Below are positions 7,806 to 15,001 of a stretch of 21,591 bases of DNA, piece by piece. The notes beneath the pieces are model-generated. The model did no database searches and had not been told where the DNA came from. It was given only the letters and a program-made list of their open reading frames with translations. The stretch spans positions 1-21,591 of the forward strand of contig CACLQG010000020.1 in NCBI GenBank assembly GCA_902609035.1, given 5' to 3'. The position numbers and the translations under genes were made by a program. This DNA is from an uncultured Bacteroidota bacterium (GTDB lineage: Bacteria; Bacteroidota; Bacteroidia; Flavobacteriales; Flavobacteriaceae). The stretch's first letter is position 1; each line of letters opens with the position of its first letter.

Positions 7806-8330
7806 TCATCTGTAAAATAAAAGTTCACGGTATTTAGCCAGAGGCCATAAGTCGTCATCCACCACTAATTCTAATTTATCACAGTGGTATCTGATGTCAG
7901 ACAAAAAAGGTAAAACTTTTTCACAATAAGACGAAGCTTTATGAAATTCGTCTTGGATGACATTTAATTTCTTTCGTGTTTCAACCATTTTAAAAATGCC
8001 CTCACTAATCTCCTCAATATGCCCCGAAATACGTTCAATGGTTTTAATCTGAACACGAGCAAATTTTTTGTAATCTTTTCCGTAAATCTCTTTTAATCCT
8101 TTTACATTTTGAATCAGCACATTTTGATATTTGATTCCCGTTGGTATAATAAAATTGCGCGCAATATCCCCCAATGATCTCGACTCAATTTGAATGCGCA
8201 CAATGTATTCCTTAAGATCAACGATGTACCTAGCTTTTACCTCAAGTTCACTCAAAACATTCGTTTGTTCAAAAAGTTTTATACTTTTTTTTCTGAGGGA
8301 ATTCATCAGTGAAGTATTTTGGAAAATCAT
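7806..8330 (-). CDS. Stand-alone C-terminal domain of type III glutamine synthetase (truncated GSIII)
   Basis: The 174 aa match the helical C-terminal region of GSIII (GlnN, normally about 700-730 aa): SIKLFEQTNVLSELEVKARY (16-35), ESRSLGDIARNFIIPTGIKY (49-68), NVKGLKEIYGK, the alpha-helical middle, and the closing IRYHCDKLELVVDDDLWPL (146-164) and KYRELLF. The N-terminal beta-grasp and the whole ATP/glutamate catalytic barrel are absent, so it cannot be a working glutamine synthetase. Homology seems to begin near Met9 (8306), which may be the true start. The frame is open across the whole domain, so the loss is recent or the fragment is retained. It is divergent from the intact GSII gene 184 bp away. 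An internal deletion of an ancestral divergent GSIII/GSII pair is my inference. Confidence 0.8.
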   Translation of the reverse strand: MIFQNTSLMNSLRKKSIKLFEQTNVLSELEVKARYIVDLKEYIVRIQIESRSLGDIARNFIIPTGIKYQNVLIQNVKGLKEIYGKDYKKFARVQIKTIERISGHIEEISEGIFKMVETRKKLNVIQDEFHKASSYCEKVLPFLSDIRYHCDKLELVVDDDLWPLAKYRELLFYR

Positions 8331-8514
8331 ACAAAGATAATTTTAAAATGAAAAAATTAAGGTAACTGTCCATAAATTTTGTGAAATTGAAAATTTACTC
8401 CGTAAAAATTAGTGTCTTCATAAAAATGCATATTGGTATTTGAATTAATACATCATTAATTGATGGTATTCAAGAGAAATTTTACTTTTACTTGAAGAAC
8501 AAAATTTTATTATA

Positions 8515-9522
8515 ATGAGCAAATCTAAATTAGAGTATATTTGGTTAGATGGATACGTTCCAACTGCCAATCTTCGAAGTAAAACAAAAGTAATTGATGA
8601 TTTCAGTGGTAAACTTTCTGACGTTCCACTGTGGGGATTTGATGGTAGTTCCACTCAACAAGCTGTTACTGGATCCTCAGATTGTCTTTTAAAGCCCGTA
8701 GCTATTTTTCCTGATCCTGGAAGAAAAAATGCTTTCTTAGTTATGAACGAGGTACTCAATCCTGACTCAAGTCCTCATATTTCAAATGGAAGGGCAACAA
8801 TTGACGATGATGATGATGATTTCTGGTTTGGATTTGAACAAGAGTATTTTCTTTGGGACCCAGAAACTGATTTACCCCTTGGCTTTCCCAAAGACCAGAC
8901 TCCCCAGGGACAATTTTATTGCTCTGTCGGAGGAAAAAATGCCTTTGGAAGAGAAATAATGGATAAACATTTAGATATGTGTTTAGATGCTGGTATCAAT
9001 GTAGAAGGGACAAACGGAGAGGTCGCTCCGGGTCAGTGGGAGTTCCAAACTTTTTCTAAAGGTGCAAAATCTGCAGGAGATCAAACTTGGATTGCGAGAT
9101 ATCTGCTTGAAAGAATTGCTGAGGATTATGGATTATCTATTGACTACCATCCCAAACCACTTGGAGCTACTGACTGGAATGGTTCAGGTATGCATGCAAA
9201 TTTTTCAAATGACACATTGAGAACGTGCGGATCTAAGGAAACTTATGACACAATTTGTGAAGCTTTTAGACCAGTTGTAAAAGAACATATTGATGTGTAT
9301 GGTGCATATAATGACCAAAGACTAACTGGTGAGCACGAAACTCAAAGCATAGATCAGTTTAGTTTCGGTGTTTCCGATAGAGGAGCATCAATCAGAATTC
9401 CAATAATGACAGTTGAAAAAGGATGGAAAGGATGGTTAGAAGATAGACGACCAGCTTCTAATAGTGATCCATACAAAGTGGCCGCTAGAATTATTAAAAC
9501 TGTAAAATCAGCAGCCGTTTAA
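8515..9522 (+). CDS. glnA: Glutamine synthetase type II (eukaryote-like GSII)
   Basis: This enzyme makes glutamine from glutamate, ammonia and ATP in the cytoplasm and is the only complete glutamine synthetase in the window. The 335 aa fit the GSII class (about 340-370). The beta-grasp N-domain contains WGFDGSST (40-47). Catalytic motifs are WFGFEQEYF (104-112), GEVAPGQWEFQ (168-178), NGSGMHANFS (222-231), the arginine flap DRGASIRIP (288-296) and EDRRPASNSDPY (309-320). GSII lacks the adenylylation tyrosine of GSI. A run of six Asp (97-102) precedes the FGFEQE motif. The start is preceded by 184 bp of AT-rich DNA, where I found only a non-consensus -7-like stretch. A strong terminator follows. 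Together with glnK-amtB this gives uptake plus assimilation of ammonium. Confidence 0.95.
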   Translation: MSKSKLEYIWLDGYVPTANLRSKTKVIDDFSGKLSDVPLWGFDGSSTQQAVTGSSDCLLKPVAIFPDPGRKNAFLVMNEVLNPDSSPHISNGRATIDDDDDDFWFGFEQEYFLWDPETDLPLGFPKDQTPQGQFYCSVGGKNAFGREIMDKHLDMCLDAGINVEGTNGEVAPGQWEFQTFSKGAKSAGDQTWIARYLLERIAEDYGLSIDYHPKPLGATDWNGSGMHANFSNDTLRTCGSKETYDTICEAFRPVVKEHIDVYGAYNDQRLTGEHETQSIDQFSFGVSDRGASIRIPIMTVEKGWKGWLEDRRPASNSDPYKVAARIIKTVKSAAV

Positions 9523-9565
9523 ATATAATTTTATTTGTTTAAATAGCTGAATAATTGATCAGTAA

Positions 9566-9591
9566 AAATTTCCCGCTTCGGCGGGTTTTTT
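9566..9591 (+). terminator. Strong rho-independent terminator after glutamine synthetase
   Basis: CCCGC (9572-9576), a stable TTCG tetraloop, GCGGG (9581-9585) and TTTTTT (9586-9591) make a canonical terminator, with a further A-T flank. It lies between convergent genes and abuts the exchanger stop codon at 9594. An A-tract on the other side could let it serve the minus strand too. Confidence 0.92.
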
Positions 9592-9593
9592 AA

Positions 9594-10529
9594 TTATGCA
9601 AACAAGGGTAATATAAAAATTAAATACAAGCTTATCAATACCAAGCCATCTGACCAACTCAATCGCAATCCTTTAGGAAAAAAAACTAATGGAAGGATTA
9701 TTAGAGAAATCCCAAACATCCACCATATATCATTGCTCAACAAACCCGTGTCTTGAACTTCAACAGGATGAATCATAGCGGTAATTCCCATTACTGCTAG
9801 AATATTAAATATATTGGACCCAATAAGGTTCCCCAATGAAATCGCTTTTTCTTTATTAATAATGGCGATAATAGAAGCTGAAAGTTCTGGAATACTTGTT
9901 CCCACTGAAACTATAGAAACACTTATTATTCGCTCACTTACCCCAAGATTTTGAGCCAAATTTACTGCTCCTTTAATCAATGTCTCTGATCCCAACCAAA
10001 GTGAAAATCCTCCTATTAATAAATAGGTTAAAGTCTTTGATATTTTCAAAGCCTCCTCGTCCTCTGGAGCTTCATCCAACGCCGCTTTTTTTTGAAATTT
10101 GATCAAATAGATTATAAATAATAAGAGTGAAACAAATAAGATCGCTCCCTCGTAGGCAACCAACTGATTGTCTTCAACCAAGAAAAAATAAAATAACAAA
10201 GATGAAAATATCATCATAGGCCAATCTATTTTGTAAAAACTTGAGGTCACATTTATTGGTGATATTATAATAGTAATTGCCAATACAAATCCAATATTAG
10301 CAATATTAGAGCCAACTACATTACCTAAAGCCAAATCAGGGTGTCCACTTAAGGCTGACTGAACACTAACGATCAATTCTGGAGCCGAGGTAGCAAAAGA
10401 AACTACTGTCATTCCGATAACAATCTTTGGTATTGAAAAACGAAGCGAGAGAGATACTGCTGCACGCATCAGCCAGTCACCTCCTTTAATCAAAAGAAAT
10501 ACACCAATCGCTAATGCTAGAAAAGACAT
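9594..10529 (-). CDS. Sodium/calcium exchanger family protein (CaCA, YrbG-like)
   Basis: This inner-membrane cation antiporter has 311 aa and about ten membrane segments. The two inverted alpha-repeats that build the ion site are clear: SFATSAPEL (44-52) with GNVVGSNIANIG (69-80), and SVGTSIPEL (208-216) with GNLIGSNIFNIL (233-244). Each has the Glu that coordinates the cation. An acidic cytoplasmic loop at about 150-160 joins the halves. Family members exchange Na+ or K+ or H+ for Ca2+; the actual ions cannot be read from sequence. It is read towards the glutamine synthetase terminator and has its own probable -7 box (10544-10551). It is not obviously linked in function to its neighbours. 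Confidence 0.92.
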   Translation of the reverse strand: MSFLALAIGVFLLIKGGDWLMRAAVSLSLRFSIPKIVIGMTVVSFATSAPELIVSVQSALSGHPDLALGNVVGSNIANIGFVLAITIIISPINVTSSFYKIDWPMMIFSSLLFYFFLVEDNQLVAYEGAILFVSLLLFIIYLIKFQKKAALDEAPEDEEALKISKTLTYLLIGGFSLWLGSETLIKGAVNLAQNLGVSERIISVSIVSVGTSIPELSASIIAIINKEKAISLGNLIGSNIFNILAVMGITAMIHPVEVQDTGLLSNDIWWMFGISLIILPLVFFPKGLRLSWSDGLVLISLYLIFILPLFA

Positions 10530-10543
10530 AAATCGTGTTTGGA

Positions 10544-10551
10544 CAAATATA
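10544..10551 (-). promoter_or_regulatory. Probable -7 box for the exchanger gene
   Basis: On the minus strand the sequence TATATTTG matches TAnnTTTG exactly and ends 14 nt before the ATG at 10529, which implies a leader of under 10 nt. No clear TTG lies at the expected -33 distance, only a T-rich stretch, so the call is tentative. Confidence 0.4.
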
Positions 10552-10629
10552 GTGTATAGGATTTTAAAAAAGTTATTTAAGATTTAAGTGATACAATCAA
10601 AGACTAATGTTAATTATTCAATTCACTTT

Positions 10630-12987
10630 TTAAAAAGAATTTACCATTGGTACGCCACTTTTTAGCTCCAGAGAGTAAACCTTATCCATATAGATAATGC
10701 TTACCTTTTGATCTACTTTAGAATGTAAAGTGACCTTATCCAAATGACCCGAATCCCATTCCATATCTAATTTAATGTTTCCTCTTACACTCAGTCCCTT
10801 AACAGCGCCTGAACTCCACACTTTGGGTAATGCAGGTAATAATCTTATAACACCACTTCTTTCATGAGACTGAACCAACATCTCCGCTACCCCTGAGGTA
10901 TATCCAAAATTTCCATCGATTTGGAAAGGGGGATGCCCATCAAAAAGATTATTATAAATAGATTTTTTAAAAAGTAACTGAATATGCTCATGAGCCATTT
11001 CACCATCCATTAAACGTGCAGAGCAATTAATAAGCCATGCCCTACTCCAACCTGTACCTGCACCACCATTTTCAAGGCGGTAATCTAAGGTTTTTCTGAC
11101 CGCTTGGAATAATTCTGGTTCATTGTCTTTACTAATTTGATCCCCAGGGTGGAAGCCATATAAATGTGACATATGCCTGTGACCGGGTTCAGGTTCTTTG
11201 TATTCCCTATCCCATTCCAATATTCTTCCGTCTTTACCCAATATAAATCCAGGACGGAGTTTTTTAAGTTGATTCTCAATTCTTTCAGTCAAAGGACTGC
11301 TAATTCCTAAAATTCCACTGGCCTCTAGGTAATTAGTGAAACTCTCGTAAATTACCTGTTGGTCCATAGCACTCCCCCTACAAAGAGTTACAGACTCGCC
11401 TTTTTCATTTATATAGCGGTTTTCAGGTGAGGAAGAGGGAAGTGAAATAAAGGTTTGATCTCTTGGATCTTCGGTTAACCAATCAGAGTAAAAAAGCACT
11501 ATTTGTTCCATAGCAGGGAATGCCCTTTCTCTTAAAAAATTTTCATCTTGCGTAAACTCATAGTGATACCAATAATGTTGCATCATCCAACCCCCTGCTC
11601 CAAAAGAAACACCCCAATAAGCTGTGGCAGCCCTCAGCCAAGTTGGAACCCAAATATCGGTCGCATGAGGAATAATGCTTCCCCTCATCCCAAAGTTCTT
11701 TTGTGCGGTAATCTTTCCACTTTCCACAAGACGATCTAGGAAGTCAAATAAAGGCATATTCAATTCGTCGAGACCAGTGAGGTTGGCTAGCCAATAATTC
11801 ATTTGTAAATTTATATTCAAGTGATAATCTGCGTTCCATGGGGCATTAATGTGTTGATTCCACAATCCTTGAAGATTGGCAGGCAAAGTTCCGGGTCGTG
11901 AGGAACCAATCAGTAAATACCGTCCATAATCAAATAGAAGTTGACTGAGACCAGGATCCACCGCACCTGCTTTTACCCTTTCCAATCTGTCATCAGTTGT
12001 CAATAATTTTAATTTAGGGTCTCCTTCTAAGGAAAGTTGTGTTCTATTAAAATAGGATTGATGTTCCTTTTCGTGTAGACGTTCAATTTCCTCTAATGGA
12101 ACTGTTTGCGCTTTTTCTATTTCACTGCTGTTTTTTTGAACATAAGATGGAGTGTAGTAGTCGGAGTTCGTTGCAATAAATAGGATAAGTTTTTGGACAC
12201 CAGAAATTTCAAGAATTTCATTATTAGCTTTGATATTTCCGCCGATTTTATGGGATGATAAATGTGTTTGAAATTTTACTCCCGATAATATTGGATTGGG
12301 TTCAGACTTAAATTTACCTGCTCTTTGTGTGACTTCTCCATCCATAATGATTTGTTGATCAAAACTTCTGATAGTTACTGTTTTTTGGCCCTCATCCAAA
12401 GGACGATTCAGCCTGATTATGCCATTTAATCCATTTGGGTGATCAGAACTGAGATCGACAACCATAATTTGATGAGGATGAGAAATAAATACCTTTTGTC
12501 TTACATCGTACCCCTCTGATTTATATTCAGTAATTGATAAACCTTTATTTAATTCAAGGAGGCGTTTATATTCAGAGATTTCCTTGTGTTCCCAATCTAG
12601 AAATAAATCTCCCAAAGTTTGATGGGAACGAGTAATGGATTTATTTGAAAAATAATGAACCATTAGGGAGTCAGCTAATTTAGCATCGCCTTTAAAAATA
12701 GCTTTTCTAACTGTAGCGAGGTTTTCTGGTTTTCCCGGAGGGTGTCCCCATTCTAGATCGTGAGGCCAAAGAGAGTCATCGTTAAGTTGTATCCGCTCAT
12801 TGATAGGGTTTCCAAAAACCATAGCACCAAACCTACCGTTTCCCAGGGGAAGTGCTTCTTCCCAAAGCTCAGCAGGTTCATCATACCAAAGGGTTTGGTA
12901 GGAATTATCCTCAACCGTTTCTGAACAGGCTAAAATAATAGAAAGGAAAAGAAGGTGAAAAAATTGATTGATTGATTTAGGAAACAT
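10630..12987 (-). CDS. GH95-family alpha-L-fucosidase/galactosidase lipoprotein
   Basis: This exported glycoside hydrolase of 785 aa is full length for GH95. Residues 1-21 form a lipoprotein signal (lipobox SIILA-C21), and the acidic residues after Cys (SETVED) suggest outer-membrane, possibly surface, placement. The N-terminal beta domain opens with LWYDEPAELWEEALPLGNGR (33-52). The (alpha/alpha)6 barrel contains LPANLQGLWNQ (368-378), DYHLNINLQMNYW (387-399, with Asn391/Asn393), SSSPENRY (518-525), GHRHMSHLYGFHPG (602-615) and FQIDGNFGYTSG (688-699), which are family signatures. I take SPEN and QIDGNFG as the acid/base region but have not aligned them. GH95 enzymes release fucose (1,2-linked) or L-galactose from algal or host glycans by inversion. 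No SusC/SusD or other CAZyme is adjacent. No promoter was recognised. Confidence 0.92.
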   Translation of the reverse strand: MFPKSINQFFHLLFLSIILACSETVEDNSYQTLWYDEPAELWEEALPLGNGRFGAMVFGNPINERIQLNDDSLWPHDLEWGHPPGKPENLATVRKAIFKGDAKLADSLMVHYFSNKSITRSHQTLGDLFLDWEHKEISEYKRLLELNKGLSITEYKSEGYDVRQKVFISHPHQIMVVDLSSDHPNGLNGIIRLNRPLDEGQKTVTIRSFDQQIIMDGEVTQRAGKFKSEPNPILSGVKFQTHLSSHKIGGNIKANNEILEISGVQKLILFIATNSDYYTPSYVQKNSSEIEKAQTVPLEEIERLHEKEHQSYFNRTQLSLEGDPKLKLLTTDDRLERVKAGAVDPGLSQLLFDYGRYLLIGSSRPGTLPANLQGLWNQHINAPWNADYHLNINLQMNYWLANLTGLDELNMPLFDFLDRLVESGKITAQKNFGMRGSIIPHATDIWVPTWLRAATAYWGVSFGAGGWMMQHYWYHYEFTQDENFLRERAFPAMEQIVLFYSDWLTEDPRDQTFISLPSSSPENRYINEKGESVTLCRGSAMDQQVIYESFTNYLEASGILGISSPLTERIENQLKKLRPGFILGKDGRILEWDREYKEPEPGHRHMSHLYGFHPGDQISKDNEPELFQAVRKTLDYRLENGGAGTGWSRAWLINCSARLMDGEMAHEHIQLLFKKSIYNNLFDGHPPFQIDGNFGYTSGVAEMLVQSHERSGVIRLLPALPKVWSSGAVKGLSVRGNIKLDMEWDSGHLDKVTLHSKVDQKVSIIYMDKVYSLELKSGVPMVNSF

Positions 12988-13138
12988 GGAATTTGATTTT
13001 TACATTAAATTACAAACATTTCTGATATTAGGAAATTAAGAATTATTAGATGACTGCTCCAAGAATGAATTTTTTATTAAATGCAGGGGGGTATTCAGTT
13101 TCTTATTCGGGTTATTAAAAAAACTTTATTATTTTTCA

Positions 13139-13444
13139 ATGAACTATCTTTTGTATTTCAATTTCCTAATTTCATTAAGCATGGTAATGAACGAAAATAA
13201 TGTTTCCCTATGTATAGAGGAAAAACAAAATATTATTTTTAAAAATGGAGTGATTCACGTGGTTGGTTTTTGTGGCTCAGGAAAAATTGAGGTATATACT
13301 ATTATTGGAAATCAAATCATTAATCAGAAGGTACAACAATTTAATTCATTTCGCTTACCTATCAAATTGAAATCGAGTAACATCTACATTGTGAGAATAT
13401 TAAATAAAAATCGTTATAAGTCCTTCAAATTTTCAGTACCATAA
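13139..13444 (+). CDS. Small exported protein resembling a bare T9SS type A sorting domain
   Basis: This 101-aa ORF is mostly one domain. Residues 1-16 are hydrophobic and may be a signal peptide or a membrane anchor. From about 32 to 101 the pattern FKNGVIHVVG (34-43), KIEVYTIIGNQIINQKV (49-65), SSNIYIVRI (79-87) and KSFKFSV (94-100) follows the usual course of the C-terminal secretion signal of Bacteroidota T9SS cargo (xxVYDxxGxxV ... GxYxVxL ... KxxxxK). There is no cargo between signal and tag. It could be the remnant of a larger cargo gene, a very small cargo, or an unrelated beta protein. The start ATG at 13139 is the only good one. The gene is divergent from the fucosidase and 93 bp upstream of the tail-tube gene. 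Confidence 0.5.
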   Translation: MNYLLYFNFLISLSMVMNENNVSLCIEEKQNIIFKNGVIHVVGFCGSGKIEVYTIIGNQIINQKVQQFNSFRLPIKLKSSNIYIVRILNKNRYKSFKFSVP

Positions 13445-13478
13445 ACTCAATTTTAAATCCTGATGATTATGAGGTTTT

Positions 13479-13506
13479 TTGTTGCGCTAAGAATCAATTA
13501 TATTTG
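13479..13506 (+). promoter_or_regulatory. Bacteroidota-type promoter of the tail-tube-like gene
   Basis: TTG (13479-13481), a 17-nt spacer and TATATTTG (13499-13506) fit the TTG-N(17-23)-TAnnTTTG consensus. The box ends 31 nt before the ATG at 13538, leaving a leader of roughly 25 nt. This implies the gene is transcribed independently of the small ORF upstream. Confidence 0.5.
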
Positions 13507-13537
13507 TATGGATTTACAATTATAGGGAAAATTATTT

Positions 13538-14008
13538 ATGGCATTACCAACTGCAGGTACTGGAGATAAGCAAGACGAGTTTTGGCCCCTACCGAAATAC
13601 TATTTTTCCGTTGATATAGGTGATTATACTGACTTACCCTTTATAGAGGTAATTGGTTTAGAAATAGGCACAGACTTAATTGAATATAGACACGGAAATA
13701 GTCCAAGTCACACTCCAATCAAAATGCCTGGCATAGGAACGGCGACAGATGTAACATTTAAAAAGGGAGTATTTGCAGATGACAACCAATTTTATGATTG
13801 GATCTCTCAAATTTCTTTGAATACATTTGAGCGGTTTAATGTAGTTGTTCGGCTTTTAGATGAAACTGGTACCCCTAGAATGACTTGGAATCTGAATAAT
13901 TGTTTCCCCTTGAAGGTTACCCCCTCTGACATCAATTCACAAGAATCTAATACAGCAATCGAAACCCTTGTATTAGCGCATGAACTTGAAACTTTTTCAT
14001 CAGATTGA
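13538..14008 (+). CDS. Contractile-tail tube protein (gp19/TIGR02241-like, phage or eCIS type)
   Basis: This 156-aa protein resembles the tube (inner rod) subunits of myophages and of extracellular contractile injection systems such as Afp1/Pvc1. Matching segments are WPLPKYYFSVDIG (16-28), FIEVIGLEI, LIEYRHGNSP, the hallmark PIKMPGIG, the VTFKKGVF strand, FYDWISQISLNT, a MTWNLNNCFPLKV strand and the closing AIETLVLAHE. There is no signal peptide, as expected for a cytoplasmically assembled tube. The usual length is about 145-160 aa, so it is complete. No sheath, baseplate, spike, ATPase or lysin gene lies beside it: its neighbours are a T9SS-like ORF and an SDR. It may be a dispersed paralogue of an eCIS elsewhere in the genome, a domesticated remnant, or a stand-alone gene. 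Confidence 0.8.
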   Translation: MALPTAGTGDKQDEFWPLPKYYFSVDIGDYTDLPFIEVIGLEIGTDLIEYRHGNSPSHTPIKMPGIGTATDVTFKKGVFADDNQFYDWISQISLNTFERFNVVVRLLDETGTPRMTWNLNNCFPLKVTPSDINSQESNTAIETLVLAHELETFSSD

Positions 14009-14169
14009 TGATTATTAATTGACTCGTTGGAAACCTCCAATAATTATAAATAAACTGGTCAAATCTGGTCCATTGATACCTATTAAGTCAACAGCAAAAA
14101 TTATGCAATACTTAACGAGTATATTTTATAATGAGTATTTAAAACAATCCATCCATAAACAAGGACCGT

Positions 14170-14955
14170 ATGAATATAGATCTTACAGGTAAAAATGCAC
14201 TAATTGGTGGAAGCAGTAAAGGTATTGGAATTGCCATAGCTAAACGTTTAGCAAGTTCTGGAGCAAATGTAACAATGATGGCAAGAAATGTATCAGCATT
14301 GAGCAAGGCAGTCGGTGAATTGGATCAAAGTAAGGGTCAAATTCATCAATATTTGGTTGTTAACTTTACTGATTATGAAACGTTTACAAAACAAATTGAG
14401 GCCTATTTTGAAAAAAATAATATTGATATTTTGGTTAACAATACCCAAGGTCCGCCTTCAGGTAAAGCTCTAGAAAAAAAAATAAAAGACTACCAAACTG
14501 CTTTTGATTTACTTTTCAAATGTGCAATCCATACAACCAGTTTAGCAATCCCTCATATGAAAAATAAAAGTTGGGGTAGGATTATAAATGTCTCCTCCAT
14601 TTCGGTTAAGGAACCCTTAAATAATCTAGTGCTTTCAAATAGTTTGCGTGCAGCGTTGGTTACATGGGCTAAAACCTTGTCTATTGATATTGCGGAATAT
14701 AATATTACTATCAATAATATATTAACTGGTTTTTTTGATACAGAACGTTTAAAACAACTGAATTCATCAAAAGCGCAAGAGGAGGGAAAAACGCTTTTGG
14801 AAGTAAATAATGAGATCAGAGCTATAATTCCCATGAAACGTTTCGGAAAAGTTGAAGAATACGCATATCTAGTCTGTTTTCTCGCATCGGAATTGTCTGG
14901 GTATATTACAGGAACAAATATTCCAATTGACGGTGGATTTTTGAAATCTTTTTAA
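14170..14955 (+). CDS. Short-chain dehydrogenase/reductase with an atypical active site
   Basis: This soluble NAD(P)(H)-dependent Rossmann-fold enzyme has 261 aa, the usual SDR length. The cofactor motif GGSSKGIG is at 13-20, the NNxG equivalent NNTQG at 90-94, the catalytic-type Ser in NVSSIS (140-145), and the C-terminal ITGTNIPIDGG typical of FabG-like members at 246-256. The YxxxK catalytic pair is missing: thirteen residues after Ser143, where Tyr is expected, there is Ser156, and Arg160 replaces Lys (LSNSLR). A branch of SDRs with NTxGPP and LSNxxR motifs exists, so this looks like a subfamily trait rather than a sequencing error. Substrate and even oxidoreductase activity are uncertain. 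It lies 46 bp upstream of the truncated phosphoesterase and could form an operon with it. Confidence 0.88.
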   Translation: MNIDLTGKNALIGGSSKGIGIAIAKRLASSGANVTMMARNVSALSKAVGELDQSKGQIHQYLVVNFTDYETFTKQIEAYFEKNNIDILVNNTQGPPSGKALEKKIKDYQTAFDLLFKCAIHTTSLAIPHMKNKSWGRIINVSSISVKEPLNNLVLSNSLRAALVTWAKTLSIDIAEYNITINNILTGFFDTERLKQLNSSKAQEEGKTLLEVNNEIRAIIPMKRFGKVEEYAYLVCFLASELSGYITGTNIPIDGGFLKSF

Positions 14956-15001
14956 TTACCAAATTACAGACATTAAATTTTATTATAAAACTTAAATTCT
15001 A

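Noticed and set aside
8371..8390. TAAATTTTG upstream of glutamine synthetase as its promoter
   Set aside because: It has one base too many between TA and TTTG and lies over 120 bp from the start. No convincing -33 element was found.
13538..14008. A prophage or complete injection-system locus
   Set aside because: Only the tube-like gene is present. The neighbours are a small T9SS-like ORF, an SDR and a phosphoesterase, with no other tail or capsid gene.
14026..14040. Small hairpin TTGGA-AACC-TCCAA after the tail-tube gene as a terminator
   Set aside because: The stem is only 5 bp and no T-tract follows.
14087..14165. TATATTTT upstream of the SDR as a -7 box
   Set aside because: It lacks the final G of TAnnTTTG and has no correctly spaced TTG.
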